This document shows, in pieces, positions 45,820 to 58,734 of a DNA stretch of 64,000 nucleotides. Position numbers and translations under genes: made by a program. Below the pieces are notes generated by a model, which was not told the origin of the DNA, ran no database searches, and saw only the letters and a program-made list of their open reading frames with translations. Origin of the DNA: Pyrus communis (lineage: Eukaryota > Streptophyta > Magnoliopsida > Rosales > Rosaceae). Location: contig NC_084809.1 of the NCBI RefSeq assembly GCF_963583255.1, positions 10,700,997-10,764,996 of the forward strand, written 5' to 3'. Within the stretch, counting starts at the first letter, position 1; each line of letters starts with the position of its first letter.

Positions 45820-48800
45820 ATGTCTTCTTCTCTTGTTCCGATGAAGCACGACAAGGAGAAGGAGAAGGTGAAGGACCCAACAATACTAACACTGCCAAGC
45901 TTTCGTCTTCTCTGCTATTTGGGTCAATTGGTTTTCGTCCTTCTTCTTCCTTGCTCTACCTCTGCTGCCTGCGACGGGCTCGATCGCGACGCTCTCTTGT
46001 CCTTGGCTTTCAAGGCACCGTTGAATTGGTCTGCTTCCACTGACTGCTGCCTCTGGGATGGAATCACCTGCGACCCGGATGAGCAAAGCCACGTCGTCGC
46101 GATTTCACTTCCAAGGAGAGGTTTATCCGGCGTCGTCTCTCCGGCCATCACCAACCTCACCCGGCTCACCCACCTCGACCTTTCCCACAATTCCCTCTTG
46201 GGTTCTCTCCCAGACGACTTGCTTTCTGCCCTCCCAAGTCTTGAGTTCGTCGACTTGAGCTTCAATCGTCTCATCGGCCGTTTCCCACAATCCTCCAATC
46301 AAAGCAGCCACCTTCAGATTATAAACTTGTCCAGCAACTTCTTCAATGGAACAATCCCGTCTTCGATTCTCGTCCCATCAGTGTCCGTTTTCAATGTCAG
46401 CAACAACAGCTTTTCCGGGTCGATACCGGTCAGCAATGGCGGGAATCACACTTCCCTTACCTTCTTGGACTTGTCCTTCAATGAATTCACATACACAATT
46501 CCCCTAGGAATTGGATTGTGTTCGAAGCTTCAAACTTTTCGGGCAGGCTTCAATGACCTCAATGGTTCTCTCCCTGATGAAATATTTATGCTTGCTGATC
46601 TCAAACAGCTCTCTCTGCCTTTCAATAGTCTCTCTGGACCCCTCATTGATGGCATCATGAACCTCACCAATCTCAGGATCCTTGAGCTTTATTCAAACCA
46701 GTTCTTGGGAAGCATCCCGGGCGGTATTGGTAACCTTTTCAGGTTGGAAAAGCTGCTCCTCTACGTCAACAACTTCACAGGTGCCTTGCCTCCGTCTCTT
46801 GCCAACTGCACAAATCTATCAACCTTGAATTTGCGGCTCAACAACTTGACTGGAGAGCTCTCTGCCTTCAATTTTTCGACTCTCCAGCGCCTCACCACTC
46901 TGGACCTTAGCAACAACAACTTCAGTGGTGAGTTACCTCAAAGCCTCTACTCATGCAAGTCCTTAACAGCTATTAGACTTGCCAGCAATCAGCTCACAGG
47001 CGAGATATCACCTGAAATAGTCGCATTAGAATCGTTGTCTTTCCTGTCTATCTCTACTAACAACCTGACAAATGTCACGGGGGCTTTTAGGATTCTGAAG
47101 GTTTGCAAGAATCTGACCACTCTGGTCTTGTCCAAGAATTTTTTGAATGAGCCTTTGCCAGATGATAAAAGCCTTGGAGACCCTGTTGGATTCCAAAGTC
47201 TTCAGGTTTTTGCTATTGGGGGTTGCCAATTCACAGGTCAAGTACCCAGCTGGCTAGCCAAGGTTATGACTCTTGAAGTCTTGGACTTGTCGGTTAATCT
47301 TATAACCGGTTCTATCCCCGGTTGGATGGGTAGTTTGCCCAACCTTTTCTACGTAGATTTGTCTAATAACCTTCTTGGAGGAGGATTTCCTATTGCGTTC
47401 TGTGGGATGCCAGTTTTGACAACCAAAGAGGCCGGTGATAAGGTGGACAGAAGTTATCTAGAGTTGCCAGTCTTTGTGATGCCCAACAGCGCTACTAATC
47501 AGCAGTACAATCAGCTGTCCAATCTCCCCCCGGCTATATATTTCGGTAACAACAGCCTTACTGGCACTATCCCTTCTGAGATTGGTCGATTGAAGTATAT
47601 TCATGTGTTGGACCTTAGTTATAACAACTTCACTGGAAGCATCCCGGAACAGATTTCTAACCTCACCAACTTAGAGAAATTGGACCTCTCCCATAACCAT
47701 CTATCCGGTGGAATCCCTGCTTCTCTCAAAGGTCTGCATTTCTTGTCTTCCTTCAGTGTGGCATACAATGATCTTCAGGGACTTGTACCATCTGGAGGTC
47801 AGTTTGATACTTTTACCAACTCCAGCTTTGAAGGGAACGCTGGACTGTGTGGCCCTCCAACCGTGCACAGGACTTGCCCTCAACCTCAACCATTACTACC
47901 GGCCGGTCGAAGATCTAACAGAAACCTTCTTATTGGACTCACCTCCGGGATCTGTTTTGGCATTGTATTTATTGTTGTCATGCTAGTAGTGTGGATGTTG
48001 TCTAAGAGAAGAATCATCCCTGGAGGAGGGATGGATTTCGAGACCATGTCTAGCCATTCTACTGCTGTTGCTCCTGAGCTTGACAAGGATACCAGCTTAG
48101 TCATAGTGTTCCCAGCCAACACCAATGAAATCAAGGATCTTAGTATAACTGAAATCTTGAGGGCAACTGACAATTTCGATCAAGCAAACATCATCGGCTG
48201 TGGAGGTTTTGGTCTGGTTTACAGAGCAACTTTGGCGAATGGGACCAGGCTAGCTGTTAAGAAACTATCAGGAGACTTGGGTCTGATGGAAAGGGAATTC
48301 AAAGCAGAAGTTGAGGCGCTGTCCACTGCCCAACATGAGAATCTGGTTTCCCTGCAAGGTTATTGTGTGCATGATGGCGTTCGCCTGTTAATGTATTCGT
48401 ATATGGAGAATGGAAGTCTGGATTACTGGTTACATGAGAAAGCAGATGGTCCTTCCCAATTAGATTGGCCAATTCGACTGAATATTTTGAGAGGAGCAGG
48501 CTGTGGGTTGGCTTACATGCACCAAATATGTGAGCCGCATATTGTGCATCGTGATATCAAGTCAAGCAACATCCTCCTTGACGATAAATTTCAAGCACAT
48601 GTTGCTGATTTTGGATTGTCCCGGTTGATTCTTCCATACCAGACTCATGTTACAACCGAGCTTGTTGGTACCCTTGGTTACATTCCTCCAGAGTATGGAC
48701 AAGCATGGGTGGCCACTTTGAGAGGAGACATATACAGTTTTGGGGTTGTCATGCTTGAGCTGCTAACTGGAGTAAGGCCTTTCGAGGTAAGCAAGCCCAG

Positions 48801-49035
48801 GGCATCGAGAGAGTTGGTTGGCTGGGTGCAGCAAATGAGGAGAGAGGGCAAACCAGAGGAAGTTTTCGATCCTCTCCTGAGAAGAAAGGGCTTTGAAGAT
48901 GAGATGCTTCAGGTTCTTGATGTGGCTTACTTGTGTGTCAACCAGAACCCTCTTAAGAGACCGACGATCAGGGAAGTTGTTGATTGGCTGAAAGATGTAG
49001 GGACATCCCAGCAACACCAAGATAAAGACCAGTAA
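45820..49035 (+). CDS. PSY1R: LRR receptor-like kinase, PSY1R-like (tyrosine-sulfated glycopeptide receptor)
   Basis: One exon encodes 1071 residues, the usual length for this family. A signal peptide at about 28-50 has the core [16 protein letters not shown]. An LRR N-terminal cap follows, with the Cys pair in [10 protein letters not shown]. About 20 leucine-rich repeats (LDLS.N.L.G.IP) are interrupted by an island domain near 526-590 (after FPIAFCGMP, before [13 protein letters not shown]). A transmembrane helix lies at about 700-725 ([18 protein letters not shown]). The Ser/Thr kinase covers about 786-1056: [10 protein letters not shown], Lys814 in AVKKL, HRD at 910-912 (RD kinase), DFG with Asp930, then [14 protein letters not shown]. 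The island position and kinase sequence match PSKR/PSY1R receptors, plasma-membrane receptors for sulfated growth peptides. PSY1R fits better than PSKR because of the Cys/Asp-rich start and overall layout, but this is recognition, not a search. An in-frame ATG at codon 8 could also start. Confidence 0.9.
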   Translation: MSSSLVPMKHDKEKEKVKDPTILTLPSFRLLCYLGQLVFVLLLPCSTSAACDGLDRDALLSLAFKAPLNWSASTDCCLWDGITCDPDEQSHVVAISLPRRGLSGVVSPAITNLTRLTHLDLSHNSLLGSLPDDLLSALPSLEFVDLSFNRLIGRFPQSSNQSSHLQIINLSSNFFNGTIPSSILVPSVSVFNVSNNSFSGSIPVSNGGNHTSLTFLDLSFNEFTYTIPLGIGLCSKLQTFRAGFNDLNGSLPDEIFMLADLKQLSLPFNSLSGPLIDGIMNLTNLRILELYSNQFLGSIPGGIGNLFRLEKLLLYVNNFTGALPPSLANCTNLSTLNLRLNNLTGELSAFNFSTLQRLTTLDLSNNNFSGELPQSLYSCKSLTAIRLASNQLTGEISPEIVALESLSFLSISTNNLTNVTGAFRILKVCKNLTTLVLSKNFLNEPLPDDKSLGDPVGFQSLQVFAIGGCQFTGQVPSWLAKVMTLEVLDLSVNLITGSIPGWMGSLPNLFYVDLSNNLLGGGFPIAFCGMPVLTTKEAGDKVDRSYLELPVFVMPNSATNQQYNQLSNLPPAIYFGNNSLTGTIPSEIGRLKYIHVLDLSYNNFTGSIPEQISNLTNLEKLDLSHNHLSGGIPASLKGLHFLSSFSVAYNDLQGLVPSGGQFDTFTNSSFEGNAGLCGPPTVHRTCPQPQPLLPAGRRSNRNLLIGLTSGICFGIVFIVVMLVVWMLSKRRIIPGGGMDFETMSSHSTAVAPELDKDTSLVIVFPANTNEIKDLSITEILRATDNFDQANIIGCGGFGLVYRATLANGTRLAVKKLSGDLGLMEREFKAEVEALSTAQHENLVSLQGYCVHDGVRLLMYSYMENGSLDYWLHEKADGPSQLDWPIRLNILRGAGCGLAYMHQICEPHIVHRDIKSSNILLDDKFQAHVADFGLSRLILPYQTHVTTELVGTLGYIPPEYGQAWVATLRGDIYSFGVVMLELLTGVRPFEVSKPRASRELVGWVQQMRREGKPEEVFDPLLRRKGFEDEMLQVLDVAYLCVNQNPLKRPTIREVVDWLKDVGTSQQHQDKDQ

Positions 49036-50830
49036 ATTTTTTTTTTACCTTTCACACTTGTTAAGAAAGTATTTACACGTATACTTGCACATAAATATTT
49101 TGGGTATTGTTGCAGAATTTCGCCACGTTACTTGTGTAAATAATATTGCTTTAAAGGTCTATGAGGCAGCTATAGTTTTGTGTATATCTCTGAGGATCGA
49201 CATAGCCAACTCTTTTATTACAGAAAACATAAATTTTTGCATGAAAGCAATCTTTCTATCTTAGCTTTCGACCCTTCTCTGAACCGAAATCACACAAAAG
49301 AACCTGCTCGTGTTGTTCGTAAATCAGATTGATCGCAATTGATTTCACAAAGTCATTCTAAATTTTGAGACACCTGCTGATGCACATATCACTACTTCGG
49401 TGAATCTGGTGTGAGAATTATGCAGATCTTTGACAATGCAGAACTTGCCGATGTCACTGAAGATTTCGGTATGATTGTGTAATTGGTTTTGCTCATTTCA
49501 TCGCTTGTCAAGATCTAAAAATCCTAATAACTCATCCCTGATATGAACAAAATGCAAGATTATCCTTGCCATGACACATATAGTTTCTATTTTTTTCCTC
49601 AAAATCAAAAGAAAGACGATGTTGTTGATACTGAACATCCAGTACGATCAGAATCACGAAGGAGAACATCATGAATACAGTCAGGAGGAACGTCACTCCC
49701 CACTATCGCGCCGTAGAGTCTTGGATTTGGATGTGAAAGGGAAAAATCTCAAAAGAGTGATGTCTGCATAATTGCCCCTTCATGAGGTAGACATCACTAA
49801 GACTATGGGGTTCTTTGCCTAATTAAGCACTCATATCTGAATTCTGGAGGTTCAAAAATTCTTGGTGCACAACTTCTGTGGGAAAATGCTTTGGTGAGTC
49901 ATTGATTCTGCATAAAATATGCACAATTTTTGCAGATTTGACAGCATAATGTTTGGTTGTTTGATTTTATAATTTCTCCACTTAATGTGGCTACAAAAAA
50001 CAATTTTAGAAACAGCAAATTACAGATGGAGAAAAAGTTACGGGTTGGGAAAGTGATTTTCATACTCTCAATTTCCGAGTTTTCTGTTCTTGCCCTCATC
50101 TCTTATTTGTAGTTTTTGGATTAAATAAATCAAAAGAAAATCAACGAACTATTGAAACAAAGGGAGGAGTGCCGAAGGAAACCACAGGGAGTGTGAAAAA
50201 TGGATTTTAATTGAGTTGTAATTTGTGTTTGAAGAGAGGATGTGGAAATATTTTCTTGTCCAAGTAAATTTTTAGTAGTTTTGAACTTTTGAGTCATTGT
50301 CTAAGCGGATTTTAGCAGTTTTGTCAAACTAATAATATGATCTGGCAAGTAAGAAATTAATAGTAAAAAGTATTTTCGAGTCGGTGGAATTATCACAAGT
50401 CTACTAGCGATATTAATGGCTACTCAACACTCTTTCTTGTTTTTTATTTTTTATTTTTTTTTTTACCAAAACGCTCTTCCTTGTTAGATTCGAAGTTTCT
50501 TTTGCCCAAAAAATACCAAAAGATGCTAAAAATTGATATTAGCAATAACTAAATTAGCTAAGAAAATGTGTTACTCTAGTATAAATTAGAACATTACTTA
50601 AATCAGTATAAATTCTTTTTTTTTTAATAATTTCGAATTACTGTTTGGTTTCGTTTTGTTTAGATGAAGGTTCGACTTTCTTGACTTCATTTATTGAATT
50701 TTTTGGGTCAATTCTGTAATTTGCACTATTCACCGTATAGATCGGAATCTAAAACCCCGAAACGGAAGTGTCTGAATCTTCTTCTACGACCGAAATCCGA
50801 AAAAGAACCGGAAAAACAGGACGGAAACAG
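49036..50830. other. intergenic between receptor kinase and phosphoesterase
   Basis: Includes the 3'UTR of the kinase gene (a run of nine T residues follows the stop). The rest is AT-rich with no recognisable coding sequence; a 66-codon frame near 49571 is not gene-like. The last 150 bases form the GC-richer 5'UTR of the next gene. Confidence 0.4.
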
Positions 50831-53800
50831 ATGAAGCAGGCGGAGCTCACGGCGCTGCTCTGCCTGATATGGGCGGCGACTCTCCTCTACGGCGAGATGT
50901 TCGCCTACTGGAGGCCCTCTCTCTCGTCCTGCTCGTGGCCGCAACTCAATCGCATTTCTTCCTCCACAGCCGACCCCGATTATGTCAAAGTGGCAGTCAT
51001 CACCGACCCGCAGCTCATGGACCGGACCTCCCTCCCTCTTCCGCCCAAATCACTCGCTCTCGAATTGGCGCAGTTCTTCACCGACCTGTACATGCACAGA
51101 GCCTTTCACCAATCTGTACTTCCTCACCGGCCCGATGTTATTTTCTTCTTAGGTGACTATTTTGATGGCGGTCCTTATCTTTCGGATGAAGAGTAAGTAA
51201 GCCCCTGCAAATTTGAAATTTTGAATGCAAAATCTAACTTGGGTTTTTGCTGTTTCAGTAAAATGTGCCATCTTTGTTGATGTCTTAGTAGATTTGATTG
51301 CTGCAGCGTTTGATTTGATCTCGAAATTAGCTCCGAATTGTTGGGTTTTCTTTAAAAATTGTTGCTTGACTTGCTAAAGTTAGGTTCTTTCTTGTTATAA
51401 TGTTGGATTGGGAGGCTTTTGATGCAACGTGTTTGCTGTATTCTGTGAAATGGCATTGACTTTGTTTGCTTGATTAGGTGGAGCGAATCGTTGAGCCGTC
51501 TCAGACATATTTTTTCGCTGAGGTTGCGAGATAGATATTTAAATATCCCAGTTTACTATCTTCCTGGAAACCATGACATTGGCTATGGAAGTCTCCACTC
51601 TCGCAAGGCACAGGTATTTTTTTTATGTTGCCATTAAATGGTACCTAAATTTTTTTTCTAGAACTACTCTGAGAGTTATTTGTTTGTCTTGTGCATTGCT
51701 TAAAAACACGTATGCATTGTGTCTGTGTATTCGGAAATAAGTATCACACTCGCATACTATTGAAACAAAGATTTAGAGAGGGAGAAGAAGACCATATGTC
51801 TCTGACTTTAGTGAGTAATTTTCATAGTGTTATAGAAAAACCATACACGAAAGATAAACAAACATCCTAGAAACTAACCCTCAGAGTCATAATGGCTCAG
51901 CAAACATTCAACTATCATTCTAGAAACCATACACGAAAGATCATCAAACATTCAACAAACACTCTCCGTGTTTTCCAAATTCCAAATTGAACACCAGATA
52001 GCTGGTTGATGATTTTTTGAGTTTTACCTATTTCTTTCGTAAATTTGGTGTAATAAAATCTTGTCATGGAGCTAATTTTTATTGACATCCATTCTGCAAT
52101 TTTATTATCTCTTAATCGTATATGCATGCTTTTTAGCTAAAAAGATTCTTTTATGGTTGTACCAGGCAATTAGACGATATGAAAAGGAATTTGGTAGAAG
52201 AAACTATCGATTTACAGTTGGAAAAGTGGAGTTCATTGCCATTGATGCTCAAACTATTGATGGTATGCATGGAAACAATGTTATGCAGTTATTTTATTTA
52301 TATTTGTATCCTTTTGCTGTTTTATTCCAGTAAATTCGTGTATTACATAACAATATTATCTTAGCACTGCTACTGTGAATGTGGAAGAAGAAATTGAGAG
52401 TAAAACAAGGAATCATTTAGATGACCATGTAATTAACATACTATCCTTGGTTTTCAAATTTTGATTAAAATCACTTGAAATAATAGGGGCTGTATTTGAA
52501 ACAGCCTATATGACCAAGGACAAAGAGCCCTTTTAATAGCAGCATAGGTGGTACCAGGATGTTTTCTTGAAGAGACTTTCTTGTCATACGGACTCACAAG
52601 TTATTTAACTAAAACTTTGAGATAAATAATTTTTTTTCTCTTAATTGGTATCTGTGTGAAAATGCATTTAGTGCATACGTTTGTCTGTGGTTATGACCTT
52701 TGAAATGGAAAGTCAAAATCATGCTGGATTTCATTAAATTTTAAATCTCTAATGGGGAATTGGACTGTGCAGCTGCAGCTTCTTTTCTGGATGATTGTGA
52801 TTACAATAGCATTTGGATGGGTTCATATTGATTGTTATTATTTGTACTGTTTTTCATCAAAAATAACTATCTCATGTATATATCATGCAGGAAATCCTCA
52901 AGGAGTTCTTGCTTCCTCTACTCGTGATTTTATCAAGAATGTCTCCATGGGTATATGATATATGCTTATTCTATGTTGTTAACTTTGAACTTTAGTATGT
53001 TGAAATTAATTCATCTACTTATTACATTGCTGTAGATGTTCAAGTGTATCCAAGGGTTTTATTGACCCATATTCCATTGTATCGACGGGATTGGACAGAT
53101 TGTGGCCCCAACCGTAACTCAGAAATTATCAACCAGGTATTGTTTTAACTTTTAAGGAGGTAAAACTTAAGCAAAGTATATTTTTGTACATTTAATTAGT
53201 AGCATTATACTTTATAGTGCTTTTCACTATATTGTACTGGAATCTGAATTTCAGGTGTCAAGTTTCCTCACAGTATAGATTTTTTTTTTTTTTATCTTTT
53301 TGTGTTAAAATCTTTAGCGGATTCTGCGATCTGCTGACGGTCAAGAAGTATTGTAAGCTTTTCTCCTCTTGTGTTTTGGGCAATTGAAATCATAAAACTA
53401 CATTAACTTGCAAGTTTGGTTGGTAGCAATCAAGGATTTGGCTTGACCGTTATTACAATTGTACAGGTATCAGAATTACATTACAGAGGAATCATCAAAC
53501 TACTTATTGGATTCAATCAAACCGGTTAGTGATCTTTCCTCTCTATGGTGTATCTTGTCTATGAGAGCCCTATTAATTGATTCAGACATGTGACAAAGAT
53601 CGCAAACTTTCTGGATATGTTGGCACCTTTATGATGAATTATGATTCCCCAATACTTGTCCTTTTGGGAAAAGGTAAAGTGAAGCTCGTTAAGCACTTAA
53701 CCACTCCGGATAAACTATTTCGACATGGTCATGACTCTAATACCCATGTGACACATTTATCCTTGTCTCCGAACCACAGGCTATTGCAAAGCAACACTAT

Positions 53801-55431
53801 CAGGCCCATATTATTTGTATCCTATATTGAGTCGTAGTGAGTGATGTGTGTTTCTAGTTTCTACACCTCTGCTTGGCTTATGCATCTTTGCCCATTGACT
53901 GTTCAGTGCACATTCAAACTGTAGGATCTACCTTCAACTTGCAATAATAACTTTTAAGTGCTTTTTGTAGGTACTTGTTTTATCCGGTCATGATCATGAT
54001 CAGTGCCATGTGATCCATAAGTCAAAAAAGGGACCTGTAAGGGAGGTAAGCACCCTATGCGTTGGCATGTATAATTCTTACCAGGGCATGATATATTATT
54101 GATAATACCTTTCAGTACACTGTAGGGACAGTAAGTTGGCAGCAGGGAAACTTGTATCCATCTTTCATGTTATTGTCTACCAGTAATTTTGTACCATCAA
54201 ATGCATCCAGTTCTGAAGAGGCAATCTTAACTCATTTGTGCTTTCTTCCTATGCAAACACACATTTATTTATGGTAACTCTTCATGTTGATGTGTGTTGA
54301 TTTATGTGACTAAGCTTTTCAGTTGGCTTTGTTTCTGCCTCTTACCTATCTTTTCTCAAATTTCCAGGTATCTCTCGCTATTTGTTTTTACCCTTGTTTC
54401 CCTCCTGCTTTGGCCGTCTAGTGGTGTGAGTGTTTGGCATCATTGTAGTGATTTTATGGGGATTGTAAAACAAGTAATCGGTAACATCAGAAGTAGAACA
54501 AAAGAGAAAATTGAAGATCTAAACTGTGAATATGAGATGATTTGGGATGCAGAAGGATCAATGCATCTTGTCAAGAAAGCCTTGGGCACTCCTATTGCAC
54601 ATTCAAGCGAGAGAAACTCAGTTGAAAGGTTTGTTTCTGTGCTACATTTTCATGCCCTACTTGTATGCGGCTGTGTATGTACATATTGAGTCCACATCAC
54701 CTTTTTATTGTCGTACAAGCTATTATGGGGAGCCCCTCATAGTTATTAGTCTTTTGGGAATATTGTGCCAATGCAAGAAGTGCGTTCTTAAGATGGTGAG
54801 TGGTGAAATGGTGTAGTCATGTGGGGGCCACTGCAGCATCGCTTTGAGCGTTGAAGAAAGTGGACCTAGGATGCCAAGGAGTTGATTGTGAATCTTGATT
54901 AGGAGGCAATGAATTCTACAGATAACTTTAGTACCACAGTACTGTTTCTATGTGAGTGTCTGAGTGTGCTGAGCATTTTGTTAATTTGTGCGTTAATATA
55001 CTGTATACGTGAGTATAGGCTGCTCCATTAGTTGCTAGTTATTTTGGAACATAACATGCACGTCATTTTCTTTTACTAGAGATCTATTTTTCCCCCAATA
55101 GGACTTCGGCAGTTATTTATATTACTGTTATCTCCATTGATATATATTACGTTTGCTTTACATTCTTTTCTCTTCTAGCAGAGGTAATGCTGTGATGCGG
55201 CCCACAGCTAGAAAGAATACTTCCCAGGACATAGAGGCTTCTGTGAATGGAGACACTGATGCTGATTCTGTGGTTGATCCTATGGCAAAATTACTGCCTA
55301 GAGCAAGCAGATCATGGACAAAGACGATGATCCGAAGATTGGTACGGACACTTCGAATGGTCATGATTATCGCTGCGGTAAATATACCCCTCTATGTGAT
55401 GTTACTTTTCAAGGATTGGATTGACCAATGA
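50831..55431 (+). CDS. calcineurin-like metallophosphoesterase (Cdc1/PGAP5 type), membrane
   Basis: Eleven exons join in phase to 530 residues: 50831-51192, 51478-51613, 52166-52262, 52891-52950, 53036-53136, 53318-53352, 53467-53524, 53971-54045, 54116-54273, 54368-54628, 55182-55431. An N-terminal hydrophobic segment (ALLCLIWAATLLYG) is followed by metal-site motifs VAVITDPQLMD, FFLGDYFDGG, YYLPGNHDIGYG, LLTHIPLYR and LSGHDHDQC, the complete set of a class of dinuclear metallophosphoesterases. Two further membrane segments lie near the C-terminus (WYLSLFVFTLVSLLLW and MVMIIAAVNIPLYVMLLF). Relatives are yeast Cdc1 and mammalian PGAP5/MPPE1, which remodel the ethanolamine-phosphate side branch of GPI anchors in the ER/Golgi. 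The same role in plants is inferred. Residue 1 is set at the ATG at 50831; an earlier in-frame ATG at 50768 adds a polar extension without family similarity. All introns are GT-AG. Confidence 0.9.
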
Positions 55432-56490
55432 CATCATTTGCACATATGTTGCGATCTGCATAAACAAAAAAGGAACACCGTGTCAACGTATAGCTCGCAT
55501 ATGGAAGTTCATCAGGTGAATCCCATCGCTTTAATCTGAAAACATCTGTGCCGGAATCCCATGCTTTTGTACTTTGAGTAGCAGCTGAAAGTGTTCCATT
55601 ATTGAATGACAGCGATGTAAACTGGATCAGTATCTTATTTTTCACTATGTTATATAAAGAACCTCAGTCACTTTTATCAACATATCCTTTTGAACAAGTA
55701 TAGCAAATTTTGGCTGATGGCATGTGGAAATATTAAAACAGTTACGGGCGACGGAAGCGGTAGATTAAGCACAAGATTAGTCACACCGAAGTTGGTTTTA
55801 AGACACGATTAATGGTTTCAAGTTTGAAAACATGATTGGTGGTAGAGATTTAGATTATAAGGCAGGACAGAAAAATCCTTGTTTCGATTTTCTCTATATA
55901 TTGTCGGGCATTATTTGATCATTCATTTGATGAATCTACAAAATCCCCCAAACTTGACAGCATATCCATGGTGAGACCACAAGGTTGGATGTGGAATTTT
56001 CTGTTTGTAGTGGAATTTCACACCTAGTGTGTGAGGGTGAGGGTGCAATGAGGATGTGGAACTTACTGTGTTTGGTGGATTTCGTACTGATTGTTTTAAG
56101 AGAGTGACTTGCCTGCAACCAATTCATCGTTGTCCTGCATCTCTCATCACATGATTAGTCATGTTATGAGAGATACAAAGAGAAACAGAGAGGGCGATGC
56201 CTCAGTTGTAGGTAAGTTTTATGTTTTTTTAGAGCCACAGAATCTTTCCTAATCCAATCACAAAGTTAGTCACATTTGAATCCAAAGGACAATCATTGCA
56301 CAACCCATAATTTCAATCTCGTAATCTTTATTTGGCCAATCCAAGATCTTGGCAACTAGAAATTATTACATATCAAGTGCTCCATTACTCTTTCAACATC
56401 CCCTACAAACCCATGAAAATATTTTCTCCCCTAAAACTCCAAAGAAATTAGGGGAAAAGGAAAAAGGGAGAAAAACACAGAAAATTCACG

Positions 56491-56537
<47 letters not shown>

Positions 56538-57061
56538 CACCAGTTGCAGTAGTAAATATTGACCCTTGAAGCAGCAATGAGTCATTCAAACAGGCCTTTT
56601 AGATACAGAGATTCCTCCATGTCATATCAGTGTCCATGCTTTGAAGGTCCGGCTAGTTAAAAACCAAGTCTGTGGGCATAAATTTTAACCTCTCCTTTGC
56701 TCCGAAAACCTAAAATTGGGTTGGCCCAAAATTAGGTCAAAAAACTGAGTGGTGGCACTCCAGAGCAAGGAGAAGATAACCCACACAACAATTGAAACCA
56801 AACCAGACCAGCAGAAACAAGCATCGTCCATGGAGGAGTGTAGTGTAGGTACAAGGAAAAAAAGTTAAAGTAAGACCGGACGGTGAGGTTGAGTGAGTAC
56901 TGAGCCCGTCGTACATGCGTGACCTCTCTCTGACAACATGCATGCGAGTTATCATTTGAAGTGATGGATCTCGTAAACATGTTAGAGGAGGAGAAGTCAG
57001 GAATGACGAGCTCAGATAATAAGTTTTGTTGGATACGGTGTAAAGAAGAGAAGGAAACTAG
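55432..57061. other. intergenic between phosphoesterase and DVL gene
   Basis: Contains the 3'UTR of the phosphoesterase, a CA-repeat followed by a poly-A run (56490-56531), and the 3' flank of the minus-strand peptide gene. No other coding sequence is supported. Confidence 0.4.
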
Positions 57062-57247
57062 CTAGTCTTCTCCTTGGATGTACCAGCAAAGGAGCATGGT
57101 GGCGCAGCGGCGTAGGATGTAAATACGGGCACGTTGCTCCTTCACCAAGGCAGCGCATTTCCGGCTAAAACCGTTCCCGGTTCGCTTCGAGTGAGCCTTA
57201 GCTGTGGCTGATCCACCCTGGTTGCATTGTACTTGAACCATATCCAT
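57062..57247 (-). CDS. DVL/ROTUNDIFOLIA-like small peptide
   Basis: From the ATG at 57247 the frame encodes 61 residues (MDMVQVQCNQGG...). The C-terminal half carries the DVL/RTF signature: FSRKCAALVKEQRARIYILR followed by RCATMLLCW and the tail YIQGED. In Arabidopsis, DVL1/ROT4 and relatives are short plasma-membrane-associated peptides that restrict cell proliferation along the organ axis when over-produced. The frame is open further upstream to an ATG at 57328, which would add a very hydrophobic Phe/Leu-rich 27-residue start (MFLYFFPLFFLFLF). That segment lies in a polypyrimidine stretch and is more likely 5'UTR, but it could be a real hydrophobic extension. A TATATATA box at 57376-57383 on the same strand supports transcription. 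Intronless, as is typical. Confidence 0.85.
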   Translation of the reverse strand: MDMVQVQCNQGGSATAKAHSKRTGNGFSRKCAALVKEQRARIYILRRCATMLLCWYIQGED

Positions 57248-57375
57248 GACCGATGATGGCACGGGTAGCTGAAAGATGATGTTTGAAAAGAGAAATAGAA
57301 AAAATAATGGAAAAAAATAAAGAAACAAAGCTCAGGAGAGCTTGAGGAGTAGAGTGTAGGGTAAGATGCTGGAAG

Positions 57376-57383
57376 TATATATA
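57376..57383 (-). promoter_or_regulatory. TATA box of the DVL-like gene
   Basis: TATATATA in GTATATATACTT on the minus strand, 129 bases upstream of the preferred ATG and 48 upstream of the alternative one. Confidence 0.6.
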
Positions 57384-58734
57384 CAGTTTTCAAAGCATGG
57401 AGTTGACTGAAGTTTGAAGCAAGGAAGTGAACATGGTCAGGCTCGGAAACTGAGGGATATGCATGCCTCAGCAGCATAGTTTTCTATGAAGAAGGGGGAG
57501 TGAACGTGCGGTTCAATGTAATAAAAATTTGGAAATTACTTGCATCCACCTTGTTGTTCCCTTGTCATATAATATATTTTAATCGCACAAATATCATAAT
57601 CTAAACGATTTATTTTCCTAATCATCGTCTAAACATCACCTCCGCATAAAAATTCATATAATTGGAGATCCTTTGATCATTTATATGTGTAAAATAAGTC
57701 ATGATTTTGGTAATAATTAATATTTTTATGACGAATTGTTTATTTGTTTGAAGTATCTGGATGTTTAAAAGATCACTAATTTGATTATTATTATTATTAT
57801 TATTTTGTAGATATATCTTTAAATGTTTATTAAGAAATGGATTGTTCGGATTATAATAGTTGTACACTTAAATTACATCAATCACAACAAGTGTATAAGA
57901 AAGTGTATTCGTGTACTGAGTAATTGTCCTAAGAAATTATACATGGACTCGTTTTATTGAAAAAGGTGTTGCTAGCGAAGCTTTAGGCTAGACTTTCCCA
58001 TTTTATCAATGTTGTAAGATGATTTGAACTATCTACTTTCTATTCCATCTAAATTTTAACTTTGCAAAAAATCAACCAAATAAAAAATTGTTTAACTGTT
58101 CAACTAACATTGTTAAAATTTTAGTGTTTAACAAAAAAATGATACATAATTTGTTTATTTATTAGATAATCATTAAACGAGTAAACGATCTCAAAATTAT
58201 TTAATTTTATGCAAAGATAATAAATGGATGTGACCTAGACAATGGGTACGAATTATGGTGCAACTCTACAAAATGAAAAGAAGAGTAAATAAGGTAAAAC
58301 GAAAGAGCCCATGGTATTACTAGCATTTTAAAAGAGAAAAAAAACTGTAACGTACATTGGGTGGAGTGTGGGGTTGAAGTGAGTCGTTGAGTAGAAAAGT
58401 GGCAAAGGTGGGCACGAAAACTTGAAAAGAGGAGGGTTGCTTAATCAAGACAAGGCAAGAGGGATGTTGTATGGCTCATGGGAACCAGGAACCGGCAATC
58501 TGACCTCATTTCTGATTTCTCAGGAACGTTGGTTTGGTTGGATTCTAGTATTCTGGTGATCTGCCATTAGTCCTCACAAATCCCAATAGCCTAATAAACT
58601 ATCAAATTTAATTTAGCTCAAGTGAAGTGACATTCATTATATTAGTTTGCTGAGTAGAGATATTATTATGAATATCGTTACGTGATATAATCAGTTTATT
58701 CATGTTATAATATAGAACAATACGTAGCTATTTA
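57384..58734. other. intergenic, AT-rich, upstream of DVL-like gene
   Basis: A short (ATT)n tract lies at 57785-57804. No gene, RNA or mobile element is recognised. Confidence 0.4.

Noticed and set aside
52752..52890. An extra phosphoesterase exon starting after TGTGCAG at 52773
   Set aside because: It would not keep the family sequence; the acceptor at 52890 joins DG to NPQGVLAS in frame.
53577..53837. 86-residue open frame inside the phosphoesterase gene
   Set aside because: Lies within the intron between exons 7 and 8; no similarity to the family.
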